Positions 7,476 through 15,916 of a stretch of 64,000 nt of DNA are shown piece after piece. The position numbers were made by a program, and so were the translations under genes. Each line of letters begins with the position of its first letter. Within the stretch, counting starts at the first letter, position 1. Source of the DNA: Orrella dioscoreae (GTDB lineage Bacteria > Pseudomonadota > Gammaproteobacteria > Burkholderiales > Burkholderiaceae_B); contig NZ_LT907988.1 in the NCBI RefSeq assembly GCF_900089455.2, positions 4,402,001 to 4,466,000 of the forward strand. Reading direction: 5' to 3'. Under the pieces are notes generated by a model. It was not told where the DNA came from, did no database searches, and worked only from the letters and a program-made list of their open reading frames with translations.

Positions 7476-8231
7476 CTAGAACGCCCGCACCGCATATCCC
7501 GCCGCGTCGATGGCCTCGCGCACGGCGGTGGCGATGTCCAGCGCGCCCGCGGTATCGCTGTGCACCAGGATGGAATCCACCGGCATCTTGCGCACCGACC
7601 CATCCACGGTCTCGATCTCGCCATCGCTCAGCAGCCGCGCCACGCGCGCGCGGATCCGCGCCGTGTCGGTCACCATCGCGCCGGGCTGCTTGCGGCTCGC
7701 CAGCAGGCCCTCGGGGGTATAGGCCCGGTCGGCCAGGAAGGAGTTCACCGTCTGCAGGCCCAGCGATTCCGCGACGCGCGCCGCGGCCGTGAACGGCAGC
7801 GTCACGTACTTCAGCGTCGGGTCGTAGTCCTTCACCGCCTGCAGCACCGCGCGCGCCACGTCCTCGTCGGCGAAACTCAGGTTGCCCAGCGCGCCGTGGA
7901 AGTTCACGTGGCCCAGCGTCCCGCCCGCGGCGTCGGCCATGGCCCGCATCGCGCCCAGTTGATAGAGCGTCAACGCCGACAGTTCCTTGGCATCGAAGCT
8001 CACCGCGCGCCGGCCGAAGCCCTGCACGTCGGGATAGCCGATGTGCGCGCCGATGCGCACGCCGTTGGCCACGGCCAGTTCGGCCGTGCGGCGCATGATG
8101 ACCGGATCACCCGCATGGAAGCCGCAGGCGATGTTGGCGGACGTGATGCGCGGCATCAGCGCTTCGTCGTCGGCAACCCGGTAGCGGCCATAGCCTTCGC
8201 CCAGGTCCGAATTGATGTCGATGGTCTTCAT
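7476..8231 (-). CDS. PxpA-like 5-oxoprolinase subunit A (LamB/YcsF family), divergent
   Basis: 251 residues of the LamB/YcsF family; in E. coli PxpA works with PxpB and PxpC in ATP-dependent opening of 5-oxoproline. DINSDLGEG, SANIACGFHAGDP and GAHIGYPDVQGFGRR are clear. Several positions differ from E. coli PxpA: HVKPHGMLYN is HVNFHGALGN here, and the C-terminal VCLHGDGEHAL region is ILVHSDTAGAL. The loss of the Lys and Pro of the first motif suggests an altered substrate. The start codon overlaps the stop of the pxpC-like gene (ATGA). Last gene of LysR-pxpB-pxpC-pxpA. The symbol is withheld because of this divergence. Confidence 0.85.
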   Translation of the reverse strand: MKTIDINSDLGEGYGRYRVADDEALMPRITSANIACGFHAGDPVIMRRTAELAVANGVRIGAHIGYPDVQGFGRRAVSFDAKELSALTLYQLGAMRAMADAAGGTLGHVNFHGALGNLSFADEDVARAVLQAVKDYDPTLKYVTLPFTAAARVAESLGLQTVNSFLADRAYTPEGLLASRKQPGAMVTDTARIRARVARLLSDGEIETVDGSVRKMPVDSILVHSDTAGALDIATAVREAIDAAGYAVRAF

Positions 8232-9220
8232 GCGGCTGCTCCAGGCAGGCCGGCGCGCGCCCGTGCGGCGCCGGCAATGGATTCGATTTCCGCCAGGCGC
8301 GCCTGCTGCGACGCCTGCGCGGCCAGCGCGCCCGCCATGTCGGTCTGGCGCAGGCGCAGGCGCGCACCGGGCGCGAGCTGCGCGAACAGGTGCAGTTGCG
8401 GCTGGATGATGGTGGCGATGACGGGATAACCGCCGCAGGTGTTGCCATCGCACAGCTGCACGATGGGCTGGCCGGACGGCGGCACCTGGACGACGCCGGG
8501 CAGGATGCCATGCGAGTGCAGCTCACGCACGCGCCGCGGCACGAGTTCGGGCCCTTCCAGGCGGCTGCCGATGCGGTTGCTCTGCGGCGACACCTGCCAG
8601 GTTTCTCCCGTCAGGCGCCCATGCGCCTCATCCGTGAAGTCGGCCCAGGCCGTGGCCGGCAGGATGTCGATGACCGGCACGCCATCGGCCAATTCGGGAT
8701 AGGGATCGAGCCTGCGCACCGACAGTCCGAAGCCGGGCGACTGGCTGGCCGGCGCCGCGCCGCGTGCGGACAACACATCGCCCTTGGCCAGCAGGCGCCC
8801 CTCGAAGCCGCCGAAAGCGCCCTTGGTATCGGTGGCGCGCGACCCCATCACCGCCGGCACGTCGATGCCGCCCTGCACCGTCAGGTAAGTGCGCACGCCG
8901 CTGCGCGGCGCGCCGAAGCGCAGCACCTGGCCCGCCCGCGCGGTGCGCACCCACCAGTTCGGCAAGGCGGTGCCGTCCAGCATGGCCGCGCCGTCGGCGC
9001 CGCCTATCGCGAAGACCGTATCGGCCTGGAAGCGAAAGGCGCTGCGGCCCAGCGTGATCTCGATGGCCGCGGCATCGGCCGCGTTGCCGATGAGCGCATT
9101 GACCAGGCGCAGCGCCCAGCCGTCCATCGCGCCGCTCTGGCCGATGCCGCTGCTGCGCAGGCCATGGCGGCCCGGGTCCTGCACCGACGTATGAAAGCCG
9201 GCCTGCACGATCTCGATCAT
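8228..9220 (-). CDS. pxpC: PxpC-like biotin-dependent carboxyltransferase family protein
   Basis: 330 residues, related to KipA/YbgK and to the carboxyltransferase domain of urea amidolyase. Matching segments include TSVQDPGRHGLRSSGIGQSG near the N-terminus, GGIDVPAVMGSRATDTKGAFGG in the middle, then SPQSNRIGSRLEG and SHGILPGVVQVPPSGQPIV. The start at MIEIVQAGF overlaps the pxpB stop by four bases; a longer frame upstream lies within pxpB and is not used. Together with PxpB it should form the cyclophilin-like heteromer that acts on a cyclic amide or acid. Nearby biotin carboxylase and carrier genes (15917-17756) suggest a biotin-linked reaction here. Confidence 0.88.
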   Translation of the reverse strand: MIEIVQAGFHTSVQDPGRHGLRSSGIGQSGAMDGWALRLVNALIGNAADAAAIEITLGRSAFRFQADTVFAIGGADGAAMLDGTALPNWWVRTARAGQVLRFGAPRSGVRTYLTVQGGIDVPAVMGSRATDTKGAFGGFEGRLLAKGDVLSARGAAPASQSPGFGLSVRRLDPYPELADGVPVIDILPATAWADFTDEAHGRLTGETWQVSPQSNRIGSRLEGPELVPRRVRELHSHGILPGVVQVPPSGQPIVQLCDGNTCGGYPVIATIIQPQLHLFAQLAPGARLRLRQTDMAGALAAQASQQARLAEIESIAGAARARAGLPGAAA

Positions 9221-9912
9221 GCCCGGATCTCCTTGATCTGGAAGCGGACGCGGTCCCCCGGCGCCAGCAGCACGGGCGGCTCGGCGCGCGCGTCGAAGCA
9301 CTGCAGCGTGCTCATGCCGATGACGTGCCAACCCGACGGCGTGGTGCGCGACTGGATGCCCGCCTGCCCGCCGCCGATCATGATGGCGCCCGACGGCACG
9401 CTGGGCCGCGGCACGCGCCGGCGTGGCACGGCCAGCTCGGGCGGCAGGCCGCCCAGGTAGCCGAAACCGGGCTGGCTGCCCAGGGCATAGACCACGTAGT
9501 CGCCCGCCGCATGCCGCTCGGCATAGTCACGCGGCGACAGGCCCGCGTGTTCGGCGGCATGCGCCAGGTCCTCGGCCTCCGGGCCACCATAGGACACCGG
9601 CACCTCCACGACCCGCCCCGCGCCCTCGCGCGGCGTGCTGTCGCGCCACAGCGCATCCAGCCTTTCGGCTTCAGGCCCCAATGCCGCCACGGGCTCGCGC
9701 CACACGACCAGCACGTTGTTCATGCCCAGCACCACTTCGCGCACGGCCGCATCGGCCTTCAGCGTGTCGGCCAGGGACCACAGGCGCTGCTGCAGGACCA
9801 GGTCCAGCGCGCCGTCGGGGTTGGGGTCGAACAGCAGCGCGCACTCTCCCTGCCGGGTGTAGCCCGGCGGCGCGGTGTCCGAATCAGTTTCGCTTGCGTG
9901 AGCGGCAGCCAC
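9217..9912 (-). CDS. pxpB: PxpB-like (KipI family) 5-oxoprolinase subunit B
   Basis: 231 residues with the KipI/PxpB fold. GMNNVLVVW, EVPVSYGGPEAEDL, YALGSQPGFGYLGGLPPELAVPRR and TTPSGWHVIGMST parallel E. coli PxpB (GMNNITVIL, IPVVYGGAGGPDL, FLGFQPGFPYLG, TPGGWQLIG). It is the first structural gene of pxpB-pxpC-pxpA, translationally coupled to pxpC, and starts 59 bases after the LysR gene on the same strand, so the regulator may be cotranscribed. Family assignment is firm; 5-oxoproline itself as substrate is inferred. Confidence 0.88.
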   Translation of the reverse strand: MAAAHASETDSDTAPPGYTRQGECALLFDPNPDGALDLVLQQRLWSLADTLKADAAVREVVLGMNNVLVVWREPVAALGPEAERLDALWRDSTPREGAGRVVEVPVSYGGPEAEDLAHAAEHAGLSPRDYAERHAAGDYVVYALGSQPGFGYLGGLPPELAVPRRRVPRPSVPSGAIMIGGGQAGIQSRTTPSGWHVIGMSTLQCFDARAEPPVLLAPGDRVRFQIKEIRA

Positions 9913-9971
9913 AGATCATCCTCTTTCACCACGGCGGCGCGGCCTGCGCCCCATGGACGGGTTCACCAGCA

Positions 9972-10871
9972 TCAGGCCTGGAAAGGCCTCGAAAAGTCAC
10001 ACACACTCTTGGCCAGGTCCGCCACTTCCTCGATGAAGGACGTCGGCCGGTCCAGCATGTACATCGCCGTGTAGGGCACCGGCGGCAACGACGGCGACAC
10101 ACGCAGCTCTTCCAGCTTGCCGCTGTCCACCAGCGACCGGAAGCACGCCGCGGGCACGTAGCTCACGCCCAGGCCCGCCACGGTCATCCCCAGCATGGCG
10201 TTCAGGCTGTCGCTGGCGATCATGCGGGGGATCTCCACCCCCTGCGACTTCAGCCAGCGGCTGAAATGCATGCCCGACCCCGAGCGCTTGCCCTGCGTCA
10301 GCACCGGATAGCCTGCCAGCTGCTGCAGGGTCAGCGGCCGGGAAGGCCGCACGACGCCGGGCTTGGCCATCCACGCGTTCTCGACCTCGGCCAGCATCAC
10401 CGCCATCACGTCCGGATTCCGGAAGGTGTCGGGGATGATGATCATGTCGACCTGCCCGTCCCGCAGTCGTTCATACAGCACCCGCGCCAGCTCCACCTCC
10501 GGCTCCAGCACCAGCGCCGGATAGCGGGCCTGCAGGGCGCTGACCAGCTTGGGCAGCCACGTCCAGGCCGTCAGTTCGGTCACGCCCAGGCGCAAGGTCC
10601 GCAAGGGCATCGAGCCGCCGGCCTGCAGGTCCAGGATCTGCTCCGACAGGGCGAGGATCTGGCGCCCCATCAGCAGCAGCGCCTCGCCTTTGGGCGTGAG
10701 CCGCGCGCCGCGTTGGGAACGGTCGAACACTTCCAGGCCCGTGGCCTGCTCCAGGTCCTGTATCCGTTTCGAGACCGTGGACTGCGTCGTGCTGAGCCGC
10801 TGCGCGGCACGCTCGAAGGTCCCCAGCTCGACGATCCAGTGCAAGGCTTCCAGCTGTTTGAGCGAGAGCAT
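9972..10871 (-). CDS. LysR-family regulator of the adjacent lactam/TRAP locus
   Basis: 299 residues. The HTH lies at about 5-62 (QLEALHWIVELGTFERAAQRL, then STTQSTVSKRIQDLEQATG). It is followed by an effector-binding domain with LRLGVTELTAWTWLPKLVSAL. It sits between the pxp genes, transcribed in the same direction, and the divergent aminotransferase-RraA-TRAP-biotin genes, and so is placed to control both halves. The 137-base upstream gap is markedly A/T-rich. Inducer not known. Confidence 0.92.
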   Translation of the reverse strand: MLSLKQLEALHWIVELGTFERAAQRLSTTQSTVSKRIQDLEQATGLEVFDRSQRGARLTPKGEALLLMGRQILALSEQILDLQAGGSMPLRTLRLGVTELTAWTWLPKLVSALQARYPALVLEPEVELARVLYERLRDGQVDMIIIPDTFRNPDVMAVMLAEVENAWMAKPGVVRPSRPLTLQQLAGYPVLTQGKRSGSGMHFSRWLKSQGVEIPRMIASDSLNAMLGMTVAGLGVSYVPAACFRSLVDSGKLEELRVSPSLPPVPYTAMYMLDRPTSFIEEVADLAKSVCDFSRPFQA

Positions 10872-10905
10872 TCTATGGCCTATTTTTTCAAGACATTCTT
10901 TTTCA

Positions 10906-10921
10906 CGATCAAATCGGATCG
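10906..10921. promoter_or_regulatory. Inverted repeat in the LysR/aminotransferase divergent region
   Basis: CGATC-N6-GATCG lies in the 137-base A/T-rich gap (10872-11008) between the divergent LysR and aminotransferase genes. The surrounding sequence contains several T/A runs that could supply promoters for both directions. It is a candidate operator; no promoter hexamers can be placed with confidence. Confidence 0.35.
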
Positions 10922-11008
10922 AAATTTATCGCTTTTTAGAATTTTTCATCATACCTAGAATTCCTTGGTACTTGAACCAATCTCGTCGACCCACAGAGAG
11001 CCAAAAGA

Positions 11009-12214
11009 ATGACGGTCAGACTGTCCCGCCGCGTCACCCGCATGCAACCATCGGCCAGCATCGCGGCCAAGCAACGCGTCACCGAGCTGCAGGCGCAGGG
11101 AAAGGAAATCATCGACTTCACCATCGGTGAACCCGATATGGACACCCCCGCGCACATCGTGCAGGGCGCCATCGACGCCATGCGTGGCGGCGACACCCAC
11201 TACACCCCCACCGCGGGCGTCGCGCCGCTGCGCCAGGCCATCGCCGACAAGCTGCGCCGCGACGCCGGCCACGACTACACGGCCGCGCAGGTCATCGTCG
11301 GCTCGGGCGCCAAGCAACTCATCAACGAATCCTTCGCCGCCACGCTGGACGACGGCGACGAGGTGATCGTCCCGGCGCCCTACTGGGTCTCTTACCCGGA
11401 CATCGTCACGCTCTATGACGGCGTGCCCGTCGTCGTGCCCACCACTGCTGCCAATGACTTCAAGCTCACGCCGCAGGCGCTGGCCGCGGCCCTGACGCCG
11501 CGCACCCGCTGGGTCGTGCTGAACGCGCCCGGCAATCCGGGCGGCGCCATCTATACCCGCGACGAACTGCGCGCGCTGGCCGACGTGCTGGCCGGGCACC
11601 CCGAGGTCATGGTCATGACCGACGACATCTATGAATACCTGGCCTACGACCAGCACCGGCATGTGAACCTGGTCGCGGCCGCGCCCGAACTGGCCGCACG
11701 CACGCTGCTCATCAATGGCTTCTCCAAGAGCTATGCCATGACCGGCTGGCGCATCGGCTACGCGGCCGGTCCGCAAGCGCTCATCAACGCCATGGGCAAG
11801 CTGATCGGCCAGAGCACCACTTGCGTAAGCTCGATCGCCCAGGCCGGCGCGCTGACGGCGCTCAAGGGCGACCAGGAATTCATCGAGGAAACCCGGCAGG
11901 TCTACGAGCACCGCCGCGACGTCATGCACAAGGCCGTCAGCGCCATTCCCGGCGTGGACTGCCGCCTGCCGCAAGGCGCGTTCTATCTCTTCCCCTCGGT
12001 GCAGGCGCTGCTGGGCAAGCGCACGCCCGGCGGGCAGGTCGTGGCCGATGACCGCGACCTGGTCATGTACCTGCTGGACGAAGCCGGCGTCGCGGTGATG
12101 GATGGCAGCGCCTATGGCATGCCGGGCCACCTGCGGCTGTCCTTCGCCACCTCGCTGCAGACCATCGAGCGCGGCTGCGCGCGCATGGCGCAGGCCTGCG
12201 CCCGTCTCGCCTGA
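11009..12214 (+). CDS. Class I PLP-dependent aminotransferase (AspC-like)
   Basis: 401 residues, aspartate-aminotransferase fold type I. The PLP lysine is Lys-240 in NGFSKSYAMTGWRIGY, the cofactor contact is in VGSGAKQLI (about 97-105), and the substrate-carboxylate arginine is in HLRLSFATS near the C-terminus. The usual NPTG motif is NAPGNPGG (172-179), an unusual variant. It starts a run of codirectional genes (rraA-like, TRAP, biotin proteins), which suggests it transaminates an amino acid released by the PxpABC-like proteins to a 2-oxo acid. Exact substrate unknown. Confidence 0.9.
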   Translation: MTVRLSRRVTRMQPSASIAAKQRVTELQAQGKEIIDFTIGEPDMDTPAHIVQGAIDAMRGGDTHYTPTAGVAPLRQAIADKLRRDAGHDYTAAQVIVGSGAKQLINESFAATLDDGDEVIVPAPYWVSYPDIVTLYDGVPVVVPTTAANDFKLTPQALAAALTPRTRWVVLNAPGNPGGAIYTRDELRALADVLAGHPEVMVMTDDIYEYLAYDQHRHVNLVAAAPELAARTLLINGFSKSYAMTGWRIGYAAGPQALINAMGKLIGQSTTCVSSIAQAGALTALKGDQEFIEETRQVYEHRRDVMHKAVSAIPGVDCRLPQGAFYLFPSVQALLGKRTPGGQVVADDRDLVMYLLDEAGVAVMDGSAYGMPGHLRLSFATSLQTIERGCARMAQACARLA

Positions 12215-12250
12215 ACGCCTCTTTCAACCAGACCCACCAGGAACGCCACC

Positions 12251-12880
12251 ATGTCCGATACCCGTCCTGCCGTCTCCGGCGCCCTGCTCGACCGCTACCG
12301 CAAGGTGGCCACTTCGCTCATCAGCGACAACCTGCAGCGCCTGCCAGGCGGCGTGGGCATCCGCCCCTTCCACGCCGTCACCGGCATCATGGTCGGCCGC
12401 GCGCTGACCGTGAAGACCCGGCCCGGCGACAACGCCACCATCCACCAGGCGCTGGACCAGATCCAGCCTGGCGACGTGATCGTGGTCGACGGCGGCGGCG
12501 ACACCAGCCGCGCGCTGATCGGCGAGATCATGAGCAGCATCGCCCAGCACCGCGGTGCCGCCGGCATGATCATCGACGGCGCGATCCGCGACAGCGGCGC
12601 CATCGCTGCGGGCAGCTTCCCTGTCTTCGCGCGCGCGGCCATCCACGTGGGGCCCTACAAGAGCGGCCCCGGCCACATCGGCGTGCCGGTCAGCATCGGC
12701 GGCATGGTCGTGCAACCCGGCGACATCATCGTCGGCGATGAAGACGGCGTGGTCGTCGTCAGCCCGGCCGAAGCCGAGACGCTGATCGAGGCCGTCGAGG
12801 CCCAGGCGCGCAAGGAAGACGAGATCCTGCTCAGCATTCGCGAAGGGCGCTATGTCAGCGCCTACAGCAAGGCGGAATAA
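12251..12880 (+). CDS. RraA-family aldolase/decarboxylase-like protein
   Basis: 209 residues of the RraA/demethylmenaquinone-methyltransferase-like family. Members with the same core are metal-dependent 4-hydroxy-4-methyl-2-oxoglutarate/4-carboxy-4-hydroxy-2-oxoadipate aldolases and oxaloacetate decarboxylases. The GEIMSSIAQHRGAAGMI helix is followed by IDGAIRD (Arg-113, Asp-114), the conserved pyruvate-binding pair; the acidic residue often found three positions after RD is Ala here. The C-terminal DIIVGDEDGVVVV segment is typical. An AGGAA ribosome-binding sequence precedes the ATG. Following an aminotransferase, cleavage of a 4-hydroxy-2-oxo acid is a reasonable inference. Confidence 0.85.
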   Translation: MSDTRPAVSGALLDRYRKVATSLISDNLQRLPGGVGIRPFHAVTGIMVGRALTVKTRPGDNATIHQALDQIQPGDVIVVDGGGDTSRALIGEIMSSIAQHRGAAGMIIDGAIRDSGAIAAGSFPVFARAAIHVGPYKSGPGHIGVPVSIGGMVVQPGDIIVGDEDGVVVVSPAEAETLIEAVEAQARKEDEILLSIREGRYVSAYSKAE

Positions 12881-12915
12881 GGGCTGGCGGGAGACAAACA
12901 CCAATCAGACGGGCA

Positions 12916-12933
12916 GGCCGGCGCAAGCCGGCC
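12916..12933 (+). promoter_or_regulatory. GCAA-tetraloop hairpin before dctP
   Basis: GGCCGGC-GCAA-GCCGGCC is a perfect 7-bp stem with a GNRA loop in the 134-base gap between the rraA-like gene and dctP. It lacks a T-run, so it is more likely an RNA processing or stability element than a terminator. Confidence 0.4.
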
Positions 12934-13014
12934 CAGTCCGCCCCAGCCACGCGACCGCGCGCGACCAAGGCGCGATAAAAGATCCAGCGCGACACAAAAC
13001 AAGGGAAGAAACAC

Positions 13015-13995
13015 ATGAACCGCATTTCCGCACTGCTTGCCTCCGCCTGCCTGGGCCTTGCCGCCCAGGGCGCCGCTCACGCCGCCACCCAGTGGGACCT
13101 GCCGCTGGCCTGGCCCGCCGACAACTACATCGTCAAGAGCGTCGAACAGTACGCGGCCCAGGTCAAGGAACAGACCCAGGGCCAGGTGGTGATCACCACC
13201 CACCCCGCGGGCGCGCTGGGCTTCAAGGGCCCCGAGATGCTGTCGGCCATCCGCGACGGCCTGGTGCCCATCGGCGACATGCTGCTCAACCAGCAGGTGG
13301 GCGAGAACCTGACGCTGGGTCTGGAATCGCAGCCCTACCTGATCAAGGACTTCGAGGGCCTGCAGGACTTCAGCAAGCGCTATCGTCCGCTGCTCGACGA
13401 GATCTTCGCGAAGAACAACCAGAAGATCCTGTTCTCCATCCCCTGGCCGCAACAGCAGATCTTCACCAAGAAACCCATCGAGACCATCGCGGACATGCGC
13501 GGCCTGCGCATCCGCTCGTCGGACAAGCAGTCCACCGAGATCTTCCACGCCGCGGGCATGGTGCCGGTGCAGCTGCCCTGGGGTGAAGTCGTGCCCTCGC
13601 TGGCGGCGGGCGCCATCGAAGCGGTGGGCACGTCCTCGCCCTCGGCGGTGGACGGCTCGTTCTGGGAACTGCTGAAGTATGCCTACCCCATCCGCCAGAC
13701 CTGGAACACCAACCTGGTCAGCGTGAACCTGGACGCCTGGCGCAGCCTGAGCGCCGAGCAGCAGGCCACGCTCGAGCGCCTGGGCAGGGAAATGGAGCCC
13801 AGGTTCTGGGACACCGCCCGCCAGGTCGACGAAGCGATGATCGCCAAGCTGACCGCCAACGGCATGATCATGGGCACGGTCAGCGACGCTCTGCGCGAGG
13901 AACTGAGCACCCGCACGGTGCCCATCCGCGAAGCCGCCATCAAGCGCATGGACCCCAAGGCCCGGGCCATCGTCGACGCCTTCGAGAAGCGTTGA
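13015..13995 (+). CDS. TRAP transporter solute-binding protein, DctP family
   Basis: 326 residues with a signal peptide ending near GAAHA (about residue 23). The body is a DctP-type extracytoplasmic binding protein. QVVITTHPAGALGFKGPEML and the conserved IRSSDKQSTEIFHAAGMVPVQLPWGEV region, with the Arg that grips a substrate carboxylate, are evident. It captures an organic acid in the periplasm for the DctQ/DctM channel encoded immediately downstream. The gene is flanked by hairpins at 12916-12933 and 14011-14032, which may raise its expression above the membrane genes. Confidence 0.94.
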   Translation: MNRISALLASACLGLAAQGAAHAATQWDLPLAWPADNYIVKSVEQYAAQVKEQTQGQVVITTHPAGALGFKGPEMLSAIRDGLVPIGDMLLNQQVGENLTLGLESQPYLIKDFEGLQDFSKRYRPLLDEIFAKNNQKILFSIPWPQQQIFTKKPIETIADMRGLRIRSSDKQSTEIFHAAGMVPVQLPWGEVVPSLAAGAIEAVGTSSPSAVDGSFWELLKYAYPIRQTWNTNLVSVNLDAWRSLSAEQQATLERLGREMEPRFWDTARQVDEAMIAKLTANGMIMGTVSDALREELSTRTVPIREAAIKRMDPKARAIVDAFEKR

Positions 13996-14010
13996 CCCTC
14001 CTTCCGGCGC

Positions 14011-14032
14011 AAGCCGCCTGACGGCGGCTTTT
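14011..14032 (+). terminator. Attenuator-like hairpin between dctP and dctQ
   Basis: AAGCCGCC-TGAC-GGCGGCTT gives an 8-bp stem followed by TT and then TTCGC. It begins 15 bases after the dctP stop and is 38 bases before dctQ. A weak intrinsic terminator inside a transporter operon commonly lets the binding protein be made in excess over the permease. Confidence 0.55.
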
Positions 14033-14070
14033 CGCGCTGGCACGCCACCTCTTCGCAAACGGGTAGAACC

Positions 14071-14586
14071 ATGCTGCGCAAGATCAGCCATGCCATCGAC
14101 ACGTTCTCGATGCTGCTGGGGTACCTGGCTGGTGCCCTGCTCTTCAGCATCGCCATCATGCAGATCGCGGAAATCATCGCGCGCAACTTCCTGGGAACCA
14201 GCCTTCCCTTCGTCTGGGAAGTCGGCGCCTATTTCCACATCTGCGCCATCTTCCTGGCGGCGTCCTTCACGCTGCGCACCGGCGGGCACATCCGCGTCAC
14301 GCTGATCCAGCAACTCTCGCCGCGCGCCTTCGAGATCCTGTCGACGATCGTCGGCCTGGCGATCTCGGGCTACCTCTCGCTGGCGCTCGTGCGTTTCGCC
14401 ATGAACTTCGCCGCCACCGGCCGCACCAGCGGCACGGTCAACGACATTCCGCTGGTCTATCCCGCCAGCGCCGTGGCCTTCGGTGCCTGCCTGCTGACGC
14501 TGCAGCTCGTGCTGCGCCTCGTGCAGACGCTGTGCAGGCAGCCAGAGGAAATCGACTGGTCGCACCAGTCGGTCTCCGCCGAATAA
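14071..14586 (+). CDS. TRAP transporter small permease, DctQ family
   Basis: 171 residues with four predicted membrane helices, the DctQ architecture. The first helix spans about 13-35 and LPFVWEVGAYFHICAIFLAAS matches the conserved second-helix region. DctQ forms the small membrane subunit that pairs with DctM in a sodium-driven TRAP transporter. It lies between dctP and dctM with 18 bases to the latter. Substrate specificity is set by the binding protein. Confidence 0.93.
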   Translation: MLRKISHAIDTFSMLLGYLAGALLFSIAIMQIAEIIARNFLGTSLPFVWEVGAYFHICAIFLAASFTLRTGGHIRVTLIQQLSPRAFEILSTIVGLAISGYLSLALVRFAMNFAATGRTSGTVNDIPLVYPASAVAFGACLLTLQLVLRLVQTLCRQPEEIDWSHQSVSAE

Positions 14587-14604
14587 GCTGAAAGGGATTC
14601 CATC

Positions 14605-15900
14605 ATGCCTATCGCCATCATCACCACCATCGGCCTGCTGTTCGTCCTGCTGGGCACGGGCGCCTGGGTCAGCCTGAGCCTCATGGGCGTGGGCATCGGC
14701 AGCCTGACGTTGTTCCGCAGCATCCCCGTCGACAAGCTGCTGGCGCAGTCCATCTGGAACGGCCTGTCCTCGCCCGAGCTGGTGGCCCTGCCGCTCTTCA
14801 TCCTGATGGCGGAGTTGCTGTACCGCTCACGCTTCACCAACAACCTGTTCGCCTCGCTGGAGCCGTGGGTGCGCAACCTGCCCGGCGGCCTGCTGCACAC
14901 CAACGTGCTGGGCTGCACCTTCTTCGCGCTGATCTCGGGCTCCTCCGCCGCCACCACCTCGGCCATCGGACGCCTGACGCTGCCCGAGCTGGAGAAGCGT
15001 GGCTACAACCGCGCGATGTCCATGGGCTCGCTGGCCGGCGCCGGCACGCTGGGTTTCCTGATCCCGCCCAGCATCATCATGATCATCTACGGCGTGCTGT
15101 CGCAGACCTCCGTGATCAAGCTCTTCGCCGCCGGCATCATCCCCGGCCTCGTGCTGGCGCTGATGTTCATGGGCTACCTGGCCATCGCCTCCTTCTTCGT
15201 GCCGCGCACGCAGCCGCAGGCAGAGAAACGCAGCCAGGGCATCTGGGGCGAGCGCCTGCGCGGCATTCCCTCGCTGCTGCCTTTCGTGGGCCTCATGGCC
15301 GCCGTGCTGGGCTCGATGTATGCCGGCCTGGCCAGCCCGTCCGAGGCGGCCGCGCTGGCCGTCGGCCTCACCTGCCTGGTGATGCTGATCGAGCGCTCCC
15401 TGAGCTGGAAGGTCATCAAGGAATCGTGCATCGGCGCCGCGCGCACCGCCAGCATGCTGGGCCTGATCATCGCGGCGGCCAGCTTCCTGTCCGTGGCAAT
15501 GGGCTTCCTGGGCCTGCCGCAGGCCGTCTCGGCCTACATCAGGAGCATGGAGCTGGGCCCGATCGCGCTCATCACCCTGCTGCTGCTCATCTACGTCCTG
15601 CTGGGCTGCTTCCTGGAGGGCATGTCGCTGATGGTCATGACGCTGCCCATCGTGATCCCGCTCATCACCGGCGCGGGCTACGACAAGATCTGGTTCGGCG
15701 TCTTTCTCATCATCGTGATCGAGATGGCGCAGATCACGCCACCCGTGGGCATCAACCTGTTCGTGATACAGGGGCTGACGAAGGAAAAGATGGTCCGCAT
15801 CGCGCTCGCGGCCCTGCCCTTCTTCCTGATCATGGTGTGCTTCGTCTACCTGATCACCTTCTTCCCGCAGATCGTCACGTATCTGCCGGGCCTCGTCTGA
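14605..15900 (+). CDS. TRAP transporter large permease, DctM family
   Basis: 431 residues, very hydrophobic, with about a dozen membrane segments. Family signatures are the LPLFILMAELLYRS segment, ISGSSAATTSAIGRLTLPELEKRGY, LGFLIPPSIIMIIYG and EMAQITPPVGINLFVIQG near the C-terminus. DctM is the transport subunit of the sodium-coupled tripartite system. With dctP and dctQ it makes a complete TRAP transporter inside the lactam/biotin locus, so it probably imports the substrate that the neighbouring enzymes degrade. Confidence 0.95.
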   Translation: MPIAIITTIGLLFVLLGTGAWVSLSLMGVGIGSLTLFRSIPVDKLLAQSIWNGLSSPELVALPLFILMAELLYRSRFTNNLFASLEPWVRNLPGGLLHTNVLGCTFFALISGSSAATTSAIGRLTLPELEKRGYNRAMSMGSLAGAGTLGFLIPPSIIMIIYGVLSQTSVIKLFAAGIIPGLVLALMFMGYLAIASFFVPRTQPQAEKRSQGIWGERLRGIPSLLPFVGLMAAVLGSMYAGLASPSEAAALAVGLTCLVMLIERSLSWKVIKESCIGAARTASMLGLIIAAASFLSVAMGFLGLPQAVSAYIRSMELGPIALITLLLLIYVLLGCFLEGMSLMVMTLPIVIPLITGAGYDKIWFGVFLIIVIEMAQITPPVGINLFVIQGLTKEKMVRIALAALPFFLIMVCFVYLITFFPQIVTYLPGLV

Positions 15901-15916
15901 ACGTGAGTGCCGAGCC

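Noticed and set aside
12862-14565. Long antisense open frame opposite dctP-dctQ
   Set aside because: Low-complexity composition, no family signature, and the opposite strand carries a complete TRAP operon.
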